Program-made: the position numbers and the translations under genes
The notes under the pieces: model-generated
The model's database searches: none
What the model saw: only the letters and a program-made list of their open reading frames with translations
Told to the model about the DNA's origin: nothing
In this document: positions 17,055-26,571 of the stretch, piece by piece
Layout of the letters: each line of letters opens with the position of its first letter
Numbering within the stretch: the stretch's first letter is position 1
Source of the DNA: Berkiella sp964496435
Lineage (GTDB): Bacteria; Pseudomonadota; Gammaproteobacteria; Berkiellales; Berkiellaceae
Length of the DNA: 64,000 nt
NCBI GenBank assembly: GCA_964496435.1
Contig: CAZBZP010000009.1
Location: 1-64,000 of the forward strand
Direction: 5' to 3'

Positions 17055-18029
17055 ATGCTAAAAACCCTTATAATATATAGAAACATTATCGTATTCGCTG
17101 CACTGCAACTTTGGCTTGCAGGGGCTTGCTATGCCTGTGAGCAAATCATTCTCATCTCCAGCAATAGCCATTTTGGTATGGTGCATCGGATTGAAGCGAC
17201 ACTCTATGCCCAACCTAAGCCTGGCCCCAAGCTGGTGCATCTTATCACGGAAAATATTAAAGGCACGCACTTCCTGGAACATCATAATCAAAGCTGTTTA
17301 GTTGTGACTATTGGTTCTGAAGCTTTATCCGCAGCGCTTAAAACAAAAACCAAGCTACCCATTTTAAGTATTCTAACTCGAAAAAACACCTTTGAAGCTT
17401 TGCTACGAGAACACGAAAGGCCCTTAAACAACAAAAGCATGCCTATATCTGCCCTTTACTTGGATCAACCTTTAGAGCGCCAATTATTTTTGCTACAAAA
17501 ACTATTACCCAAAGAAGTTGAAAATAATATAGGCGTGCTCTTGGGCCCCAACTCCCTCAGTGAACAAGCAGAATTACAAAAACTCGCTAGAATACATCAT
17601 TTGAAACTCAATACCATTTACGTTAACAAATTTGAAAATCCCGTCGCCGTATTAGATGGGCTACTGGATGAAACCAATATTGTCATGGCAATCCCTGATA
17701 ATCGTATCTTTAACACCAAAACAACGCGCGGTATGTTATTAACGGCTTTTCATAAACGCGTTCCCTTAATTGGATATTCAAGAACTTATGTTAACAATGG
17801 CGCACTTGCCGCTGTATATGCGACAACGAAGCAACTTGCTGATCAAAGCGCCGAAATGATTCTTCAATTTTTAGCAAATGAACATAAAACATTACCTAAA
17901 CCTATGTATCCCAACGAATTTGCCGTAGCGGTGAATTATCAAGTTGCACGCTCCTTAGGTTTAGCGATTGAAAATGAAATCGCATTAAAGCAAGTCATTG
18001 AAAAGATGGAAAAAAATAGCCATGGTTAA
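17055..18029 (+). CDS. Periplasmic ABC-type substrate-binding protein (PF04392-like)
   Basis: The 324-aa protein has an N-terminal signal (LQLWLAGACYA, cleavage about residue 24) and a two-lobed binding-protein fold of the COG2984/ABC_sub_bind type: CLVVTIGSEALSAAL, NIGVLLGPNSLSEQAEL, and VPLIGYSRTYVNNGALAAVYATT, with conserved late PNEFAVAVNYQVARSLGL. No ABC permease or ATPase gene is adjacent. Instead its stop overlaps the start of a BarA/LetS-type kinase by 8 bp (ATGGTTAA), implying translational coupling. This suggests it may feed ligand information to the sensor. Ligand unknown. Confidence 0.85.
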   Translation: MLKTLIIYRNIIVFAALQLWLAGACYACEQIILISSNSHFGMVHRIEATLYAQPKPGPKLVHLITENIKGTHFLEHHNQSCLVVTIGSEALSAALKTKTKLPILSILTRKNTFEALLREHERPLNNKSMPISALYLDQPLERQLFLLQKLLPKEVENNIGVLLGPNSLSEQAELQKLARIHHLKLNTIYVNKFENPVAVLDGLLDETNIVMAIPDNRIFNTKTTRGMLLTAFHKRVPLIGYSRTYVNNGALAAVYATTKQLADQSAEMILQFLANEHKTLPKPMYPNEFAVAVNYQVARSLGLAIENEIALKQVIEKMEKNSHG

Positions 18030-20877
18030 TGAATGGGGTATTAAAAGCCGGGTTTTATTCCTTACACTGGTGCCCACTATCACTATTTCTTTACTATTGA
18101 GCGCCTATTTTACCAGCACCCGTATTCAAGATTTAGAAAAAGCCTTGCGTGATCGTGGCTATGCCATTGCATTGCAATTAGCGCCAGCCAGTGAGTATGG
18201 CGTGTTCTCAGGTAACGCACATACCTTACAACGGCTTGCCAATGATGCCTTATCAGAACCAGAAGTGCGTTCGGTCTCCATTTTTAACAAAGATGGTCGT
18301 TTGTTAGCGCATGCAGGACATGAACATCAAACGCCAACGAACATCTTATCAGTGAGCGACCAATCTCATGGTATCACCATGGCGGATACGGGAAGCTCCT
18401 TATTATTTACGGTCCCCGTCATAATTCGTGATGTCATCACTGAAGATTATGCCTATGTGGACTCCCCCTACGATCAAGCAGAAAATCATGACAACGTATT
18501 GGGGTGGATCAGCATTGAGCTTGGCAGAATGACAACCACTATACGTCAATATCAGGTGCTCTTTGCTTGCAGCATTATCGTGCTTATCGGCCTTGGTATC
18601 AGTGGTATCTTTGCCTTTCGCATGGGGCGCGACGTTACAAGACCCATCTTGCAAATGGCAGCAGCGGTTGAAAAAATTAAAAATGGTAACTTTGACACAC
18701 GCGTATATACCAATGCCCGCAGCGAGCTTAGGCATTTAGAAGCTGGCATCAATACCATGGCCGCTTCCTTAAAGGCTGCCCATGAGGAAATGCAGCAAAG
18801 TGTAGAACAAGCAACTGCTGATCTACGCCAAACCTTAGAGACCATCGAGATTCAAAATATTGAATTAGAAATGGCACGAAAAGAAGCAGAAACGGCGAGC
18901 CGTGTTAAATCCGAATTTTTAGCTAACATGAGCCATGAAATTCGCACGCCCTTAAATGGCGTCATTGGTTTTATCAACTTGCTCATGAAAACTAAACTGG
19001 ATGCACGGCAAAGCGATTATCTTGCAACCATTCATAAATCTGCTTTTAGTTTGCTATCTATTATTAATGACATCCTCGACTTTTCCAAAATTGAAGCTGG
19101 CAAACTCACCTTAGATCAAGTCCCGATGGATTTACGTGAATGCGTTGAAGATGCGCTCACACTCATGGCACCCAATGCCCATGAGAAAGGTCTTGAACTT
19201 GTTCCCATGATTTATTCAGATGTCCCTGAAAAAATTGTAGGCGATCATTTAAGATTAAAACAAATCATCACTAACTTGGTTAACAATGCTATTAAATTTA
19301 CAGAAAAAGGCAGCGTTGTTGTTCGGATAATGTTAGAAAAAGAAATGGCCGAGCATGTTGTTGTCTGTGTGAGTATTACTGACTCTGGTATCGGTTTAAG
19401 CAATGATGAACAAAAATCACTGTTCCAAGCCTTTACCCAAGCTGATTCTACAACAACACGACGTTTTGGCGGCACAGGTTTGGGGCTGGTTATCTCCAAA
19501 CGCTTAGTGCAACAAATGGGTGGTGAAATTGGCGTGGAATCTGAGGCGGCCAAGGGTTCTACCTTCTGGTTTACCTTCGTTGCTAACAAAGTACATGAGC
19601 CCATTCAATCCAAGCCATTGTCCCCTTTAAGTACGTATCGTTTCCTAATATATGAAACGCACCCCACTACGCGATTAAGTTTAAATCACTTAATATCTTC
19701 TTGGGGTAGTGTTGTCAGCGAAATTGATGATCCCCGCAAATTGGATGATACTTTGCAAAAAGCGATTGATAATGAGCAACCCTTTGATATGTTTATTATC
19801 GGCGCGAACCAGCTTGACCCAGAAAGCACTTTTATATCCGATCTCACCCAGTTGGCCACCACAAAATATAACTGCCGCGTTGGCGTTTTGGTCAATACAA
19901 CTGATCAAACAATTTATGAAGAATTGCAAAATTCAGGTGCCACGCTGTGTTTAGCAAAACCTGTACGCAGACAAAAATTACATGATTCATTGGTTAAAAT
20001 TCTGATCTCAGAACCATCCGAGCAAATCCCAGCTCCTGTTATTATTGAAGAACAAGTTGTGTCGCAGCCCAAGGGCCCCATTACCAGCAAACTTGCCGTA
20101 CTTGCAGTTGATGATTACCCATCTAATTTGAAGTTGGTAGCAGCCCTTCTGGAAAACTTAGGTGTAAAAGCAGATTGTGCCAACAATGGCTTTGAAGCCT
20201 TACAATTTATTAAAGATAAAGTTTATGATTTAATCTTTATGGATATTCAAATGCCTGGCATGGATGGCATTGAAGTCACCAATCGGATCAGAAGTGATGA
20301 ACCGCCTGGTACGCATATACCTATCATTGCACTTACCGCACATGCCTTGACTACCGAACGTGAAGCAGTGCTGCGTGCAGGTATGGATGATTACTTAACC
20401 AAACCCATTGATGAAAAAGAACTGCAACGTATCATTCAACAATGGACCAAAAAATGTGTGTTTAACAACACACAAGATCCAAATAATTGTGAGTTGCAAG
20501 ACGCAGCCCAGGAAAAACCAAAGATCCCTGTTGATTGGCAACAAACCCTCAAATTAGCAGCTAATAAAAGCTCTTTGGCAAAGGATATGCTTTTAGGCTT
20601 AGTAGACAGTTTGAAGTTGGCCCAAACCAATATTAATCAAACATTCACCAAGAAAGATTACAAAAACATGCGTGAACATGTTCACCGTCTTCATGGTGCT
20701 TGCTGTTACTGTGGCGTGCCTGCGCTCAAAAGTGCTGTGGCAACCCTTGAAACCGCTTTGGCGAAAAAGGATTTAGAGAACATCAATTTCTTATTGGTTG
20801 AATTAAATAAAGAAATCAACAGACTACAGCGTTATGTACAATCCAATAAGGAATTACTGGCGGTAACGGCTGAATAA
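18022..20877 (+). CDS. BarA/LetS-type hybrid sensor histidine kinase
   Basis: The 951-aa tripartite kinase has TM1 (about 9-31), a periplasmic domain, TM2 (about 180-200), HAMP, coiled coil, HisKA with MSHEIRTPLNG (His305), HATPase (N box NLVNNAIKFTEKG, GTGLGLVISKRL), a degenerate receiver (about 535-675), a true receiver with phosphoacceptor Asp in FMDIQMPGMDG, and a C-terminal HPt domain (HRLHGACCYCG). The architecture is that of BarA/VarS/LetS, which phosphorylate UvrY/LetA to control CsrA-binding small RNAs; the regulator gene is not in this window. The ATG at 18022 was chosen over an upstream TTG because it overlaps the preceding stop codon. Confidence 0.93.
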   Translation: MVNEWGIKSRVLFLTLVPTITISLLLSAYFTSTRIQDLEKALRDRGYAIALQLAPASEYGVFSGNAHTLQRLANDALSEPEVRSVSIFNKDGRLLAHAGHEHQTPTNILSVSDQSHGITMADTGSSLLFTVPVIIRDVITEDYAYVDSPYDQAENHDNVLGWISIELGRMTTTIRQYQVLFACSIIVLIGLGISGIFAFRMGRDVTRPILQMAAAVEKIKNGNFDTRVYTNARSELRHLEAGINTMAASLKAAHEEMQQSVEQATADLRQTLETIEIQNIELEMARKEAETASRVKSEFLANMSHEIRTPLNGVIGFINLLMKTKLDARQSDYLATIHKSAFSLLSIINDILDFSKIEAGKLTLDQVPMDLRECVEDALTLMAPNAHEKGLELVPMIYSDVPEKIVGDHLRLKQIITNLVNNAIKFTEKGSVVVRIMLEKEMAEHVVVCVSITDSGIGLSNDEQKSLFQAFTQADSTTTRRFGGTGLGLVISKRLVQQMGGEIGVESEAAKGSTFWFTFVANKVHEPIQSKPLSPLSTYRFLIYETHPTTRLSLNHLISSWGSVVSEIDDPRKLDDTLQKAIDNEQPFDMFIIGANQLDPESTFISDLTQLATTKYNCRVGVLVNTTDQTIYEELQNSGATLCLAKPVRRQKLHDSLVKILISEPSEQIPAPVIIEEQVVSQPKGPITSKLAVLAVDDYPSNLKLVAALLENLGVKADCANNGFEALQFIKDKVYDLIFMDIQMPGMDGIEVTNRIRSDEPPGTHIPIIALTAHALTTEREAVLRAGMDDYLTKPIDEKELQRIIQQWTKKCVFNNTQDPNNCELQDAAQEKPKIPVDWQQTLKLAANKSSLAKDMLLGLVDSLKLAQTNINQTFTKKDYKNMREHVHRLHGACCYCGVPALKSAVATLETALAKKDLENINFLLVELNKEINRLQRYVQSNKELLAVTAE

Positions 20878-21316
20878 TGATCAACGGGGGTTTTGGCCCT
20901 CTCACTAATATGCTGTTGCACAAGATACTCTTCAACTCTTGATTCTTTCTCTACTTGGTTTGCAGGTGGTGCATTAACAAAGTCTAGGGATTGTAACTCA
21001 ACATCAATCTCATCGGCCTCGTCTTCCTTTTTGGTTTTGATTTCCTCTAGACGGGGATTGCCGGATCAGAGCAATATTTCTTAATTAATTCGGTATTTTC
21101 AACTGTAACGGGGATAGTTAATGAAATTGCAGCATGTCCGGTATTACCGCCAAATAATTCCTGATCAAAGGTATGCTTTAAAGCGAAATGCTTTCCTTGT
21201 TCTGTGTCCCAGGTTGCTACTCTAACACCACAGACGGCTCTCCCCCTTCTTTTGACATACCTACTTACCGCAAATGCATGGATGGGTTTATTAAGGTATG
21301 ACAAAATTTGTTCCAT
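20832..21316 (-). pseudogene. Frameshifted hypothetical gene
   Basis: The first frame (21316 to 21047) encodes 89 residues beginning MEQILSYLNKPIHAFAVSRYV and containing GHAASLT-like GHAAISLTIP before stopping at ...SDPAIPV. In the -1 frame, from 21062 an open frame of 76 codons continues as GNPRLEEIKTKKEDEADEID and runs to a TAA at 20832, overlapping the barA-like 3' end on the other strand. Joining the frames gives about 160 aa. The junction (GATCCGGCAATCC) is not a classical slippery heptamer, so a one-base loss, or a sequencing error, is more likely than programmed shifting. Family not recognised. Confidence 0.55.
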
Positions 21317-21351
21317 TTTAGTTCAAATGCGCATATACGCTTATCACTGAA

Positions 21352-23784
21352 CTACAGTGACAAGCGCTTCTTTTGTTCACTTATTTTTGTTTCTATCTCA
21401 TCGATTTTTTCTTTAGTAAAGAAGTCCGTTATTTGATATTTGGTGCTACCCCACAAACCAGGAATTTCATATTTCTTAGCTTTTAAGTACGCTAACAATA
21501 CTTGCGCGTGTTGGTTTTTGAGCAGATAATCCAATGGTTGTTCTTGGTTGACATCAAGAGGAGCAAGGTTTGAATTATATACGGTGCCTCGTGATTTTAA
21601 CATTATCTGTGCAATTGCTTCGAATGCGTCTGCATTGTCTGCATATTGCATTAATAAATGTAAATTCGTTGAGCCGTCAACATTTGGCGCCAAGACGTCA
21701 TTAATTGCAAAAGCAGAAGAACTCACGATGTTCTTAACATTTTTAAAATTCTTTTCCATGATCTGGTTTTTTAAATTGACTTGAGCAGGTGTTAATACCA
21801 ACAAGGAATCATCAAGACCATAACGCCTAAATATATTTTGAAGCAAATAAAAACCTTTCGTGCGCTGAGTGACAACTGAGCCTATAACACTGCTAGTTAT
21901 ATTTTTCTGCGTACTTAACTTGGCAATCAAGTGAATATTATCTTGTAATGAATGTGTGAATTCATTTTCCTTTTTGGTTGACACTTCTTTCATGAGGCCA
22001 ACAACATCAGCAATTTTGTCCACAGATGAGGTTGAGGCACAATAATTTGCTGCTTGAAGCAATGTAGCATATTTTTTAAGATCTACATCTCGCATTTCAA
22101 TGTCTGATTTTTTGCGAACATCATCCATCATAGATAATTGTACTGCATCTAAAATGATCAAAGCTGCTTGCGCATATATTTTAATTTGTTCATAGCTTAA
22201 CTTATCTTGAGTATGTTTTTCTGCCATTTTAAGACTTTGCTGAATGGCATTATCCAGATCTTGCAATACCTTCTCTACTTGGTCATCTTCTTTGCCTTGC
22301 AAATAGCAATCTCTTATACGAATAGCCTCAAAGATTGCAGGTTGTTGATTACCTTCAATTTTACTGCTAGCCAAGGAAAGAAAAGCTTCTGTATCTACTT
22401 TAAAATCAATTTTGGCCTGTTCTAACATAGCTAATGTTCTATCCACATCAAGTTGCGCTATATTCTCTGCCAAAAAGAGCAATTTTTCATTTAACTTGGC
22501 ATCAGTTGGAAATACAAGTGGTTGTTTTGCGCCCTTATTAATAGTGGCCAATACATCACCTAAAACGTGTTCTTTGTGCTCTTCTGGCAAAGCCTTATAT
22601 TGCGCAATAAATGCAGCTTTACTCTTTTCACTTATTACTTTAGCTAATTCACCATCCTGTTTAAAGCGCTCACCCATATTAACCCAAAGAAAATTAAATT
22701 TTCTTTTTAAATTTGGTTCATCTAATAAATAGCTGATGTAATCTTTACCCATTTGTTTTCCTTTCCAAATGCTTTCTTGGTAAAGTAAGGAGGCATGATA
22801 GGGAGATAATTCATGATTTAACTGTCTTTGCAAGGAAGATCGTTCTCTCGCACCCAAATCAATGCGTTTTATGCCAATGATTTTCTTATGATCATCTAAA
22901 ATTGCCATATATTGGCCAACGTGCAAGCTTTCATCACCCGCGATGTTGCAGGCAACCATGCTGGCTGCCAATTCCCACTGCGGTATACTGTTTAGTGCGG
23001 ATATGCTACGACTAATATAATCTGGATACCATGATTCAAAGCTCCAGATTGTTTTGGGATTACGCTTAAGGCCATAAACTAATTCATCCCAAGGGCACAC
23101 CGAGCCACTTGGATGTGAAGACATGACCCTTGGTTGTACAGACACGGTTTGAGTCACATTATCTTCTGTTGCAAGCGTTGCTACTGTTGCAAAATTAACA
23201 GCATCTGACAATAAATTGGGTAATGCATGTGCCTCTTTTACAAAATAAGCGGTGCCCTCTAAAAGGCAGGTTTCTGCAGTATCTTCCTTAATTAAGAATT
23301 GTTGGTTTGCTTTTTGATAGAAACTTGCACTTCCTGCTTGACCACGCCCACCCAATGCTTGTTTAAAAATAAAGAATTGTCCATAGTTGTCTTGGAGCAA
23401 TTTGCCTTTTTTATACAATTGCGATGGAGATCCGTTGGATAGTAGTACGTTTTCAGCAGATTGAGGTTCATTCATATACTGAAAATTAAATTTTGCCTGC
23501 AGCCTTAAAATAGCTTCATTTGCTAAATTAAAGTTTAAGCTTTGCAATAAATGTGGAAAATTGATTTGAATTTTAGAATTCAAGTCTAATGGTTTATCCA
23601 AGTTTAATTTGGCAGGTTCTTCACAGCCACTGATAAGCGCTTGTAGTTTTTCAACAAAAATTCTTTCAATGCTTTTTGCTTCTTCAAGCGTTATCTTTTT
23701 TGATTCATCAATAAGTGGGGAAATCGTTTGCATTATTAACGATTGAAGTTGTTCTTGCGCTTGTTCAGCACCTAATAAAGCCAT
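21352..23784 (-). CDS. 810-aa kinase-like, effector-type protein with ankyrin-like C-terminus
   Basis: No named family was identified with certainty. Residues 130-315 have kinase-like landmarks: a Gly-rich GGRGQAGSASFYQ (145-157), FLIKED with Lys166, GDESLHVGQ (283-291; GD-x3-H like PI- and HipA-type catalytic loops) and RIDLGAR (307-313; DFG-like). This resembles the N-terminal domain of Legionella LepB-type effectors, an inference not confirmed here. The middle (330-640) is helical. The C-terminus has ankyrin-like units (NVDGSTNLHLLMQYADNADA, PLDYLLKNQHAQVLLAYL). No signal peptide. It lies between a broken gene and an ankyrin gene, a setting typical of effector genes. Confidence 0.7.
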   Translation of the reverse strand: MALLGAEQAQEQLQSLIMQTISPLIDESKKITLEEAKSIERIFVEKLQALISGCEEPAKLNLDKPLDLNSKIQINFPHLLQSLNFNLANEAILRLQAKFNFQYMNEPQSAENVLLSNGSPSQLYKKGKLLQDNYGQFFIFKQALGGRGQAGSASFYQKANQQFLIKEDTAETCLLEGTAYFVKEAHALPNLLSDAVNFATVATLATEDNVTQTVSVQPRVMSSHPSGSVCPWDELVYGLKRNPKTIWSFESWYPDYISRSISALNSIPQWELAASMVACNIAGDESLHVGQYMAILDDHKKIIGIKRIDLGARERSSLQRQLNHELSPYHASLLYQESIWKGKQMGKDYISYLLDEPNLKRKFNFLWVNMGERFKQDGELAKVISEKSKAAFIAQYKALPEEHKEHVLGDVLATINKGAKQPLVFPTDAKLNEKLLFLAENIAQLDVDRTLAMLEQAKIDFKVDTEAFLSLASSKIEGNQQPAIFEAIRIRDCYLQGKEDDQVEKVLQDLDNAIQQSLKMAEKHTQDKLSYEQIKIYAQAALIILDAVQLSMMDDVRKKSDIEMRDVDLKKYATLLQAANYCASTSSVDKIADVVGLMKEVSTKKENEFTHSLQDNIHLIAKLSTQKNITSSVIGSVVTQRTKGFYLLQNIFRRYGLDDSLLVLTPAQVNLKNQIMEKNFKNVKNIVSSSAFAINDVLAPNVDGSTNLHLLMQYADNADAFEAIAQIMLKSRGTVYNSNLAPLDVNQEQPLDYLLKNQHAQVLLAYLKAKKYEIPGLWGSTKYQITDFFTKEKIDEIETKISEQKKRLSL

Positions 23785-23900
23785 GATTTGCCCCTACTTA
23801 AATTTACTTCTTATAATTTCAAATAGGACACTCTTAGCTAATACATAGTTCAAGCGTATGTAGCTACATCTAAAATATGCATGTGTATGCACAGATAAGG

Positions 23901-23942
23901 CCCTAGTTGTGCTTAAATTGACAACCTAAGCATAAACTAGGG
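23901..23942. repeat. Inverted repeat without U-tract
   Basis: CCCTAGTTGTGCTTA (23901-23915) is mirrored by TAAGCATAAACTAGGG (23927-23942) with one mismatch/bulge, giving an about 14-bp stem in the 217-bp gap between the kinase-like and ankyrin genes. There is no T-run on either side. It may be an operator or a 3'-end stabilising hairpin. Confidence 0.45.
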
Positions 23943-24001
23943 TACGAGGATGCTAAATATCAAAGTGATAAAGTGAACATAGCAAAGGATAAGAGGTTGT
24001 C

Positions 24002-24628
24002 TTATAAAATATCTTTCAGCCTTTTTCTGACACTTTCTAAATTTTGTTGAAATGCAATTTCACTGATTGTTGCACTGGCAGCTTGGTCTTTTTGCTCTAC
24101 TAACTCTTCGGCAAGCTCTGCTTGGATGCCTTGGGGCAAGAGACCTGCATCTAATTGATGAGTCGCGACGTTTTTTGCCAAAATGGAAAACAGGGTTGGG
24201 AAAGACTTTTGCTCTAACATACTAGCGATTACATCATCCCGTGGGCAAGCTGCATAATCTAGTGCAAAATAACCACCATCATCTGCGGCTTGAATATTTG
24301 CCCTATGCCCCAATAACAAGCTCACAGCGGCACCATTACGCGCAATCGCAGCGCAAATCAGTGGTGTTCTTTGTTTATCGTCCTTGGCTTCAAAATTTGC
24401 GCCGCGGGCAATGAGTAGTTGAGCGATAGGCAATAATTCAGGTTTTTCGCAGGCCAGGTGCAAAGGGCTTACAATTCTGTTTCTGGCACCAAATGCAACT
24501 TTTTCAACAAATACAGCAAATTGAAAATTTACATTCTCCTCTTCATACTGCGCTAATAAGTCTAAGCAGGTTTGCGGATTTGCTGCTTTTAAGGCATCGG
24601 CTAAGTCTTTTTGGAAGGAATTTAGCAT
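24002..24628 (-). CDS. Ankyrin repeat protein
   Basis: The 208-aa soluble protein has about three ankyrin repeats at residues 55-145: SPLHLACEKPELLPIAQLLIA, then KQRTPLICAAIARNGAAVSLLL, then GGYFALDYAACPRDDVIASML, each with the TPLxxA and LLL signatures. N- and C-terminal helical flanks are unassigned. Ankyrin repeats mediate protein-protein contact and are frequent in Legionella- and Coxiella-type secreted effectors. No enzymatic domain is seen. It is preceded by its own upstream gap and probably forms one transcript unit with, or just ahead of, the 810-aa gene. Confidence 0.82.
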   Translation of the reverse strand: MLNSFQKDLADALKAANPQTCLDLLAQYEEENVNFQFAVFVEKVAFGARNRIVSPLHLACEKPELLPIAQLLIARGANFEAKDDKQRTPLICAAIARNGAAVSLLLGHRANIQAADDGGYFALDYAACPRDDVIASMLEQKSFPTLFSILAKNVATHQLDAGLLPQGIQAELAEELVEQKDQAASATISEIAFQQNLESVRKRLKDIL

Positions 24629-24716
24629 GGCTACTCCAAGTTAGCTATTTAGTTAACGCATTGTAGGGTGCTTTCTATCGGCTGTAAAGTACCTTTCATT
24701 TATTGAGTTAGCCAGC

Positions 24717-25097
24717 TTATTTCTCGATAACCACAAAAGCCAGGGCATATTCCTGCTCATCAGAGAGGCTGATATGCACTGCCTTGAGCGACAAGGCATC
24801 TACATAGTCCTTTGATTTACCAATAAACTGCACAATAGGCTTTCCATTGTCTAAATTGATTACACTGATTTCATTAAATGCCAAGTGTACGCCAATGCCG
24901 GTCCCCAAAGCCTTTGAGACAGCCTCTTTTGCAGCAAAACGTTTGGCTAAATAAGATACTGGCGCGCTTTGGGTTGATAAAATGGCTTGTTCTTGGGGCG
25001 TGAGAATGCGCTTTGCAAACTTATCGTCAAAGCGCTTAAACAGCTTTTCAATCCTGCTTAAAGAAACAATATCTGTGCCAATGCCAACAATACTCAT
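24717..25097 (-). CDS. acpS: Holo-[acyl-carrier-protein] synthase
   Basis: The 126-aa enzyme transfers 4'-phosphopantetheine from CoA to apo-ACP, activating fatty-acid synthesis. The N-terminal GIGTDIVSLSRIE (6-18) and the Mg/CoA-binding FAAKEAVSKALGTG (about 59-72) are intact, and the length equals the E. coli enzyme. Its ATG overlaps the pdxJ stop by 4 bases. It is the last gene of the leftward lepA-lepB-rnc-era-recO-pdxJ-acpS operon, in the order seen in E. coli. Confidence 0.96.
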   Translation of the reverse strand: MSIVGIGTDIVSLSRIEKLFKRFDDKFAKRILTPQEQAILSTQSAPVSYLAKRFAAKEAVSKALGTGIGVHLAFNEISVINLDNGKPIVQFIGKSKDYVDALSLKAVHISLSDEQEYALAFVVIEK

Positions 25098-25828
25098 TTG
25101 CGTGCTTGCACCATCAATGTCTTCATTTCTCTGATTGCAGCAGGAAAACCTACCATAATGGCGTGCGCAATGATGGCATGACCAATATTGAGCTCAACCA
25201 TTTCAGGGATAGCGGCGATGGCTTGTACGTTATGATAATGCAAGCCATGCCCTGCATTCACTTGCAGACCAAGACCATGTCCAAATTGTGCGCCTTTGAT
25301 TAATTGATTAAGTGCAGCTTTTTGTGCTTTCTCATCCAAGGCGTCAGCATAAACACCCGTGTGAAGCTCAATTAAGGTAGCGCCTGTTTCTTTGGCAGCA
25401 GCAATTTGCTTCTCATCACTATCAATAAACAAGGAAACTTGGATACCTTTATCCATTAACCTATGGCAGGCAGCTTTTACTGCATCAAAATGCGTAACGA
25501 CATCCAACCCACCCTCTGTTGTTAGCTCTTCGCGCTTTTCAGGCACCAAGCAGCAATAGGTTGGCTTAATATCAAGTGCAAAGTTTATCATTTCTTCTGA
25601 TACAGCCATTTCAAAATTTAACCTTGTTTGGCACATTTCTTTGAGAAGGCGCACATCTCTTGGTTGTATATGACGCTTATCTTCTCTTAAATGTACGGTG
25701 ATCCCATCGGCGCCATGTTGTTCAGCAATTAGAGCCGCCGTGACGGGATCTGGATACCTGGTGCCCCTGGCCTGGCGAACAGTTGCGACATGATCCACAT
25801 TAACACCTAAATAAATGGGATTAAGCAT
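25094..25828 (-). CDS. pdxJ: Pyridoxine 5'-phosphate synthase
   Basis: The 244-aa TIM-barrel enzyme condenses 1-deoxyxylulose 5-phosphate with aminoacetone phosphate in de novo vitamin B6 synthesis. The N-terminal LGVNVDHVATVRQARGTRYP (residues 7-26) is the family signature. EQHGADGITVHLREDKRHI and the C-terminal ELNIGHAIIAHA phosphate loop are also present. It overlaps recO by 8 bp and acpS by 4 bp, so these three genes are translationally coupled. Confidence 0.97.
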   Translation of the reverse strand: MLNPIYLGVNVDHVATVRQARGTRYPDPVTAALIAEQHGADGITVHLREDKRHIQPRDVRLLKEMCQTRLNFEMAVSEEMINFALDIKPTYCCLVPEKREELTTEGGLDVVTHFDAVKAACHRLMDKGIQVSLFIDSDEKQIAAAKETGATLIELHTGVYADALDEKAQKAALNQLIKGAQFGHGLGLQVNAGHGLHYHNVQAIAAIPEMVELNIGHAIIAHAIMVGFPAAIREMKTLMVQARK

Positions 25829-26561
25829 TTTCTTTCACTCCTTTTACTGAATGCTGAAATAATTTACGACTTTGCAAAGGCTTATTGCCTAAATAATGTG
25901 CCAAAACAAAACGCATCAGTTTTTTACATTCTCTTGCTTGGGTTTCATTTTCGCAAAGTCCTCTATCTAAGGCTATTAAGCTAGCGCCAGAAACACACAG
26001 CTGCTTCTCAATCGAGCCCATACTGGAGGTTTCAAAAACCCCTAGCTGAGGATCATAGCCATATAATAATTCTGGCGAAATACTCGCACCTGTTCTACCA
26101 TCATGTTGTAAATCAAGGCCATAACCTATTTCAGCGAGTAGCTTTAACTCAAATTGACGCAAAATCAATTGTTGTTCACTTTCAGTGCTGCTTTGTGCAA
26201 GCCTGTTAATCGTATTATCGTACTCACAAAAGAGTTCAGGGTGCGCATCTTGATACTGTAATAAGCGCATCAGCAATTCATTCAGATACAAACCCAATAA
26301 CACTTTCTGTGCATGTAATTTAGGATATAGCGCTTGCGCTTCTATTTGGGTAAGGGTTTTGAGTTCACTTTTACCCACCCAACTGATGGATAGCAACATA
26401 AAAGGCTGTAGTAAACCTTGTAAACGCGAACGGGGACGCTTAGCCCCTTTGGCTATCAATGTCAGTAAACCATGTTCTTCGCTAAAGCAATCTACTAAGG
26501 CGCTAGAATCCTTAAAGGGGCGCGAGTGTAAGACATAGGCTTTAGCAAGTTCAACTTTCAT
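25821..26561 (-). CDS. recO: DNA repair protein RecO
   Basis: The 246-aa protein helps RecR load RecA onto SSB-coated DNA in the RecF pathway. It has the OB-fold N-terminus (AYVLHSRPFKDSSALVDCFS, then LLTLIAKGAKRPRSRLQGLL, about 8-52) and the helical C-terminal domain (FELKLLAEIGYGLDL). The zinc-finger cysteines of some RecO proteins are absent, as in E. coli. It follows era with a 119-bp palindromic repeat between them, inside the operon. Confidence 0.93.
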   Translation of the reverse strand: MKVELAKAYVLHSRPFKDSSALVDCFSEEHGLLTLIAKGAKRPRSRLQGLLQPFMLLSISWVGKSELKTLTQIEAQALYPKLHAQKVLLGLYLNELLMRLLQYQDAHPELFCEYDNTINRLAQSSTESEQQLILRQFELKLLAEIGYGLDLQHDGRTGASISPELLYGYDPQLGVFETSSMGSIEKQLCVSGASLIALDRGLCENETQARECKKLMRFVLAHYLGNKPLQSRKLFQHSVKGVKENA

Positions 26562-26571
26562 TCAATCTCCC

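Noticed and set aside
21047..21070. Programmed -1 frameshifting in the GHAAISLTIP gene
   Set aside because: The junction GATCCGGCAATCC lacks an X-XXY-YYZ heptamer and no stimulating hairpin was seen; mutation or sequencing error is simpler.
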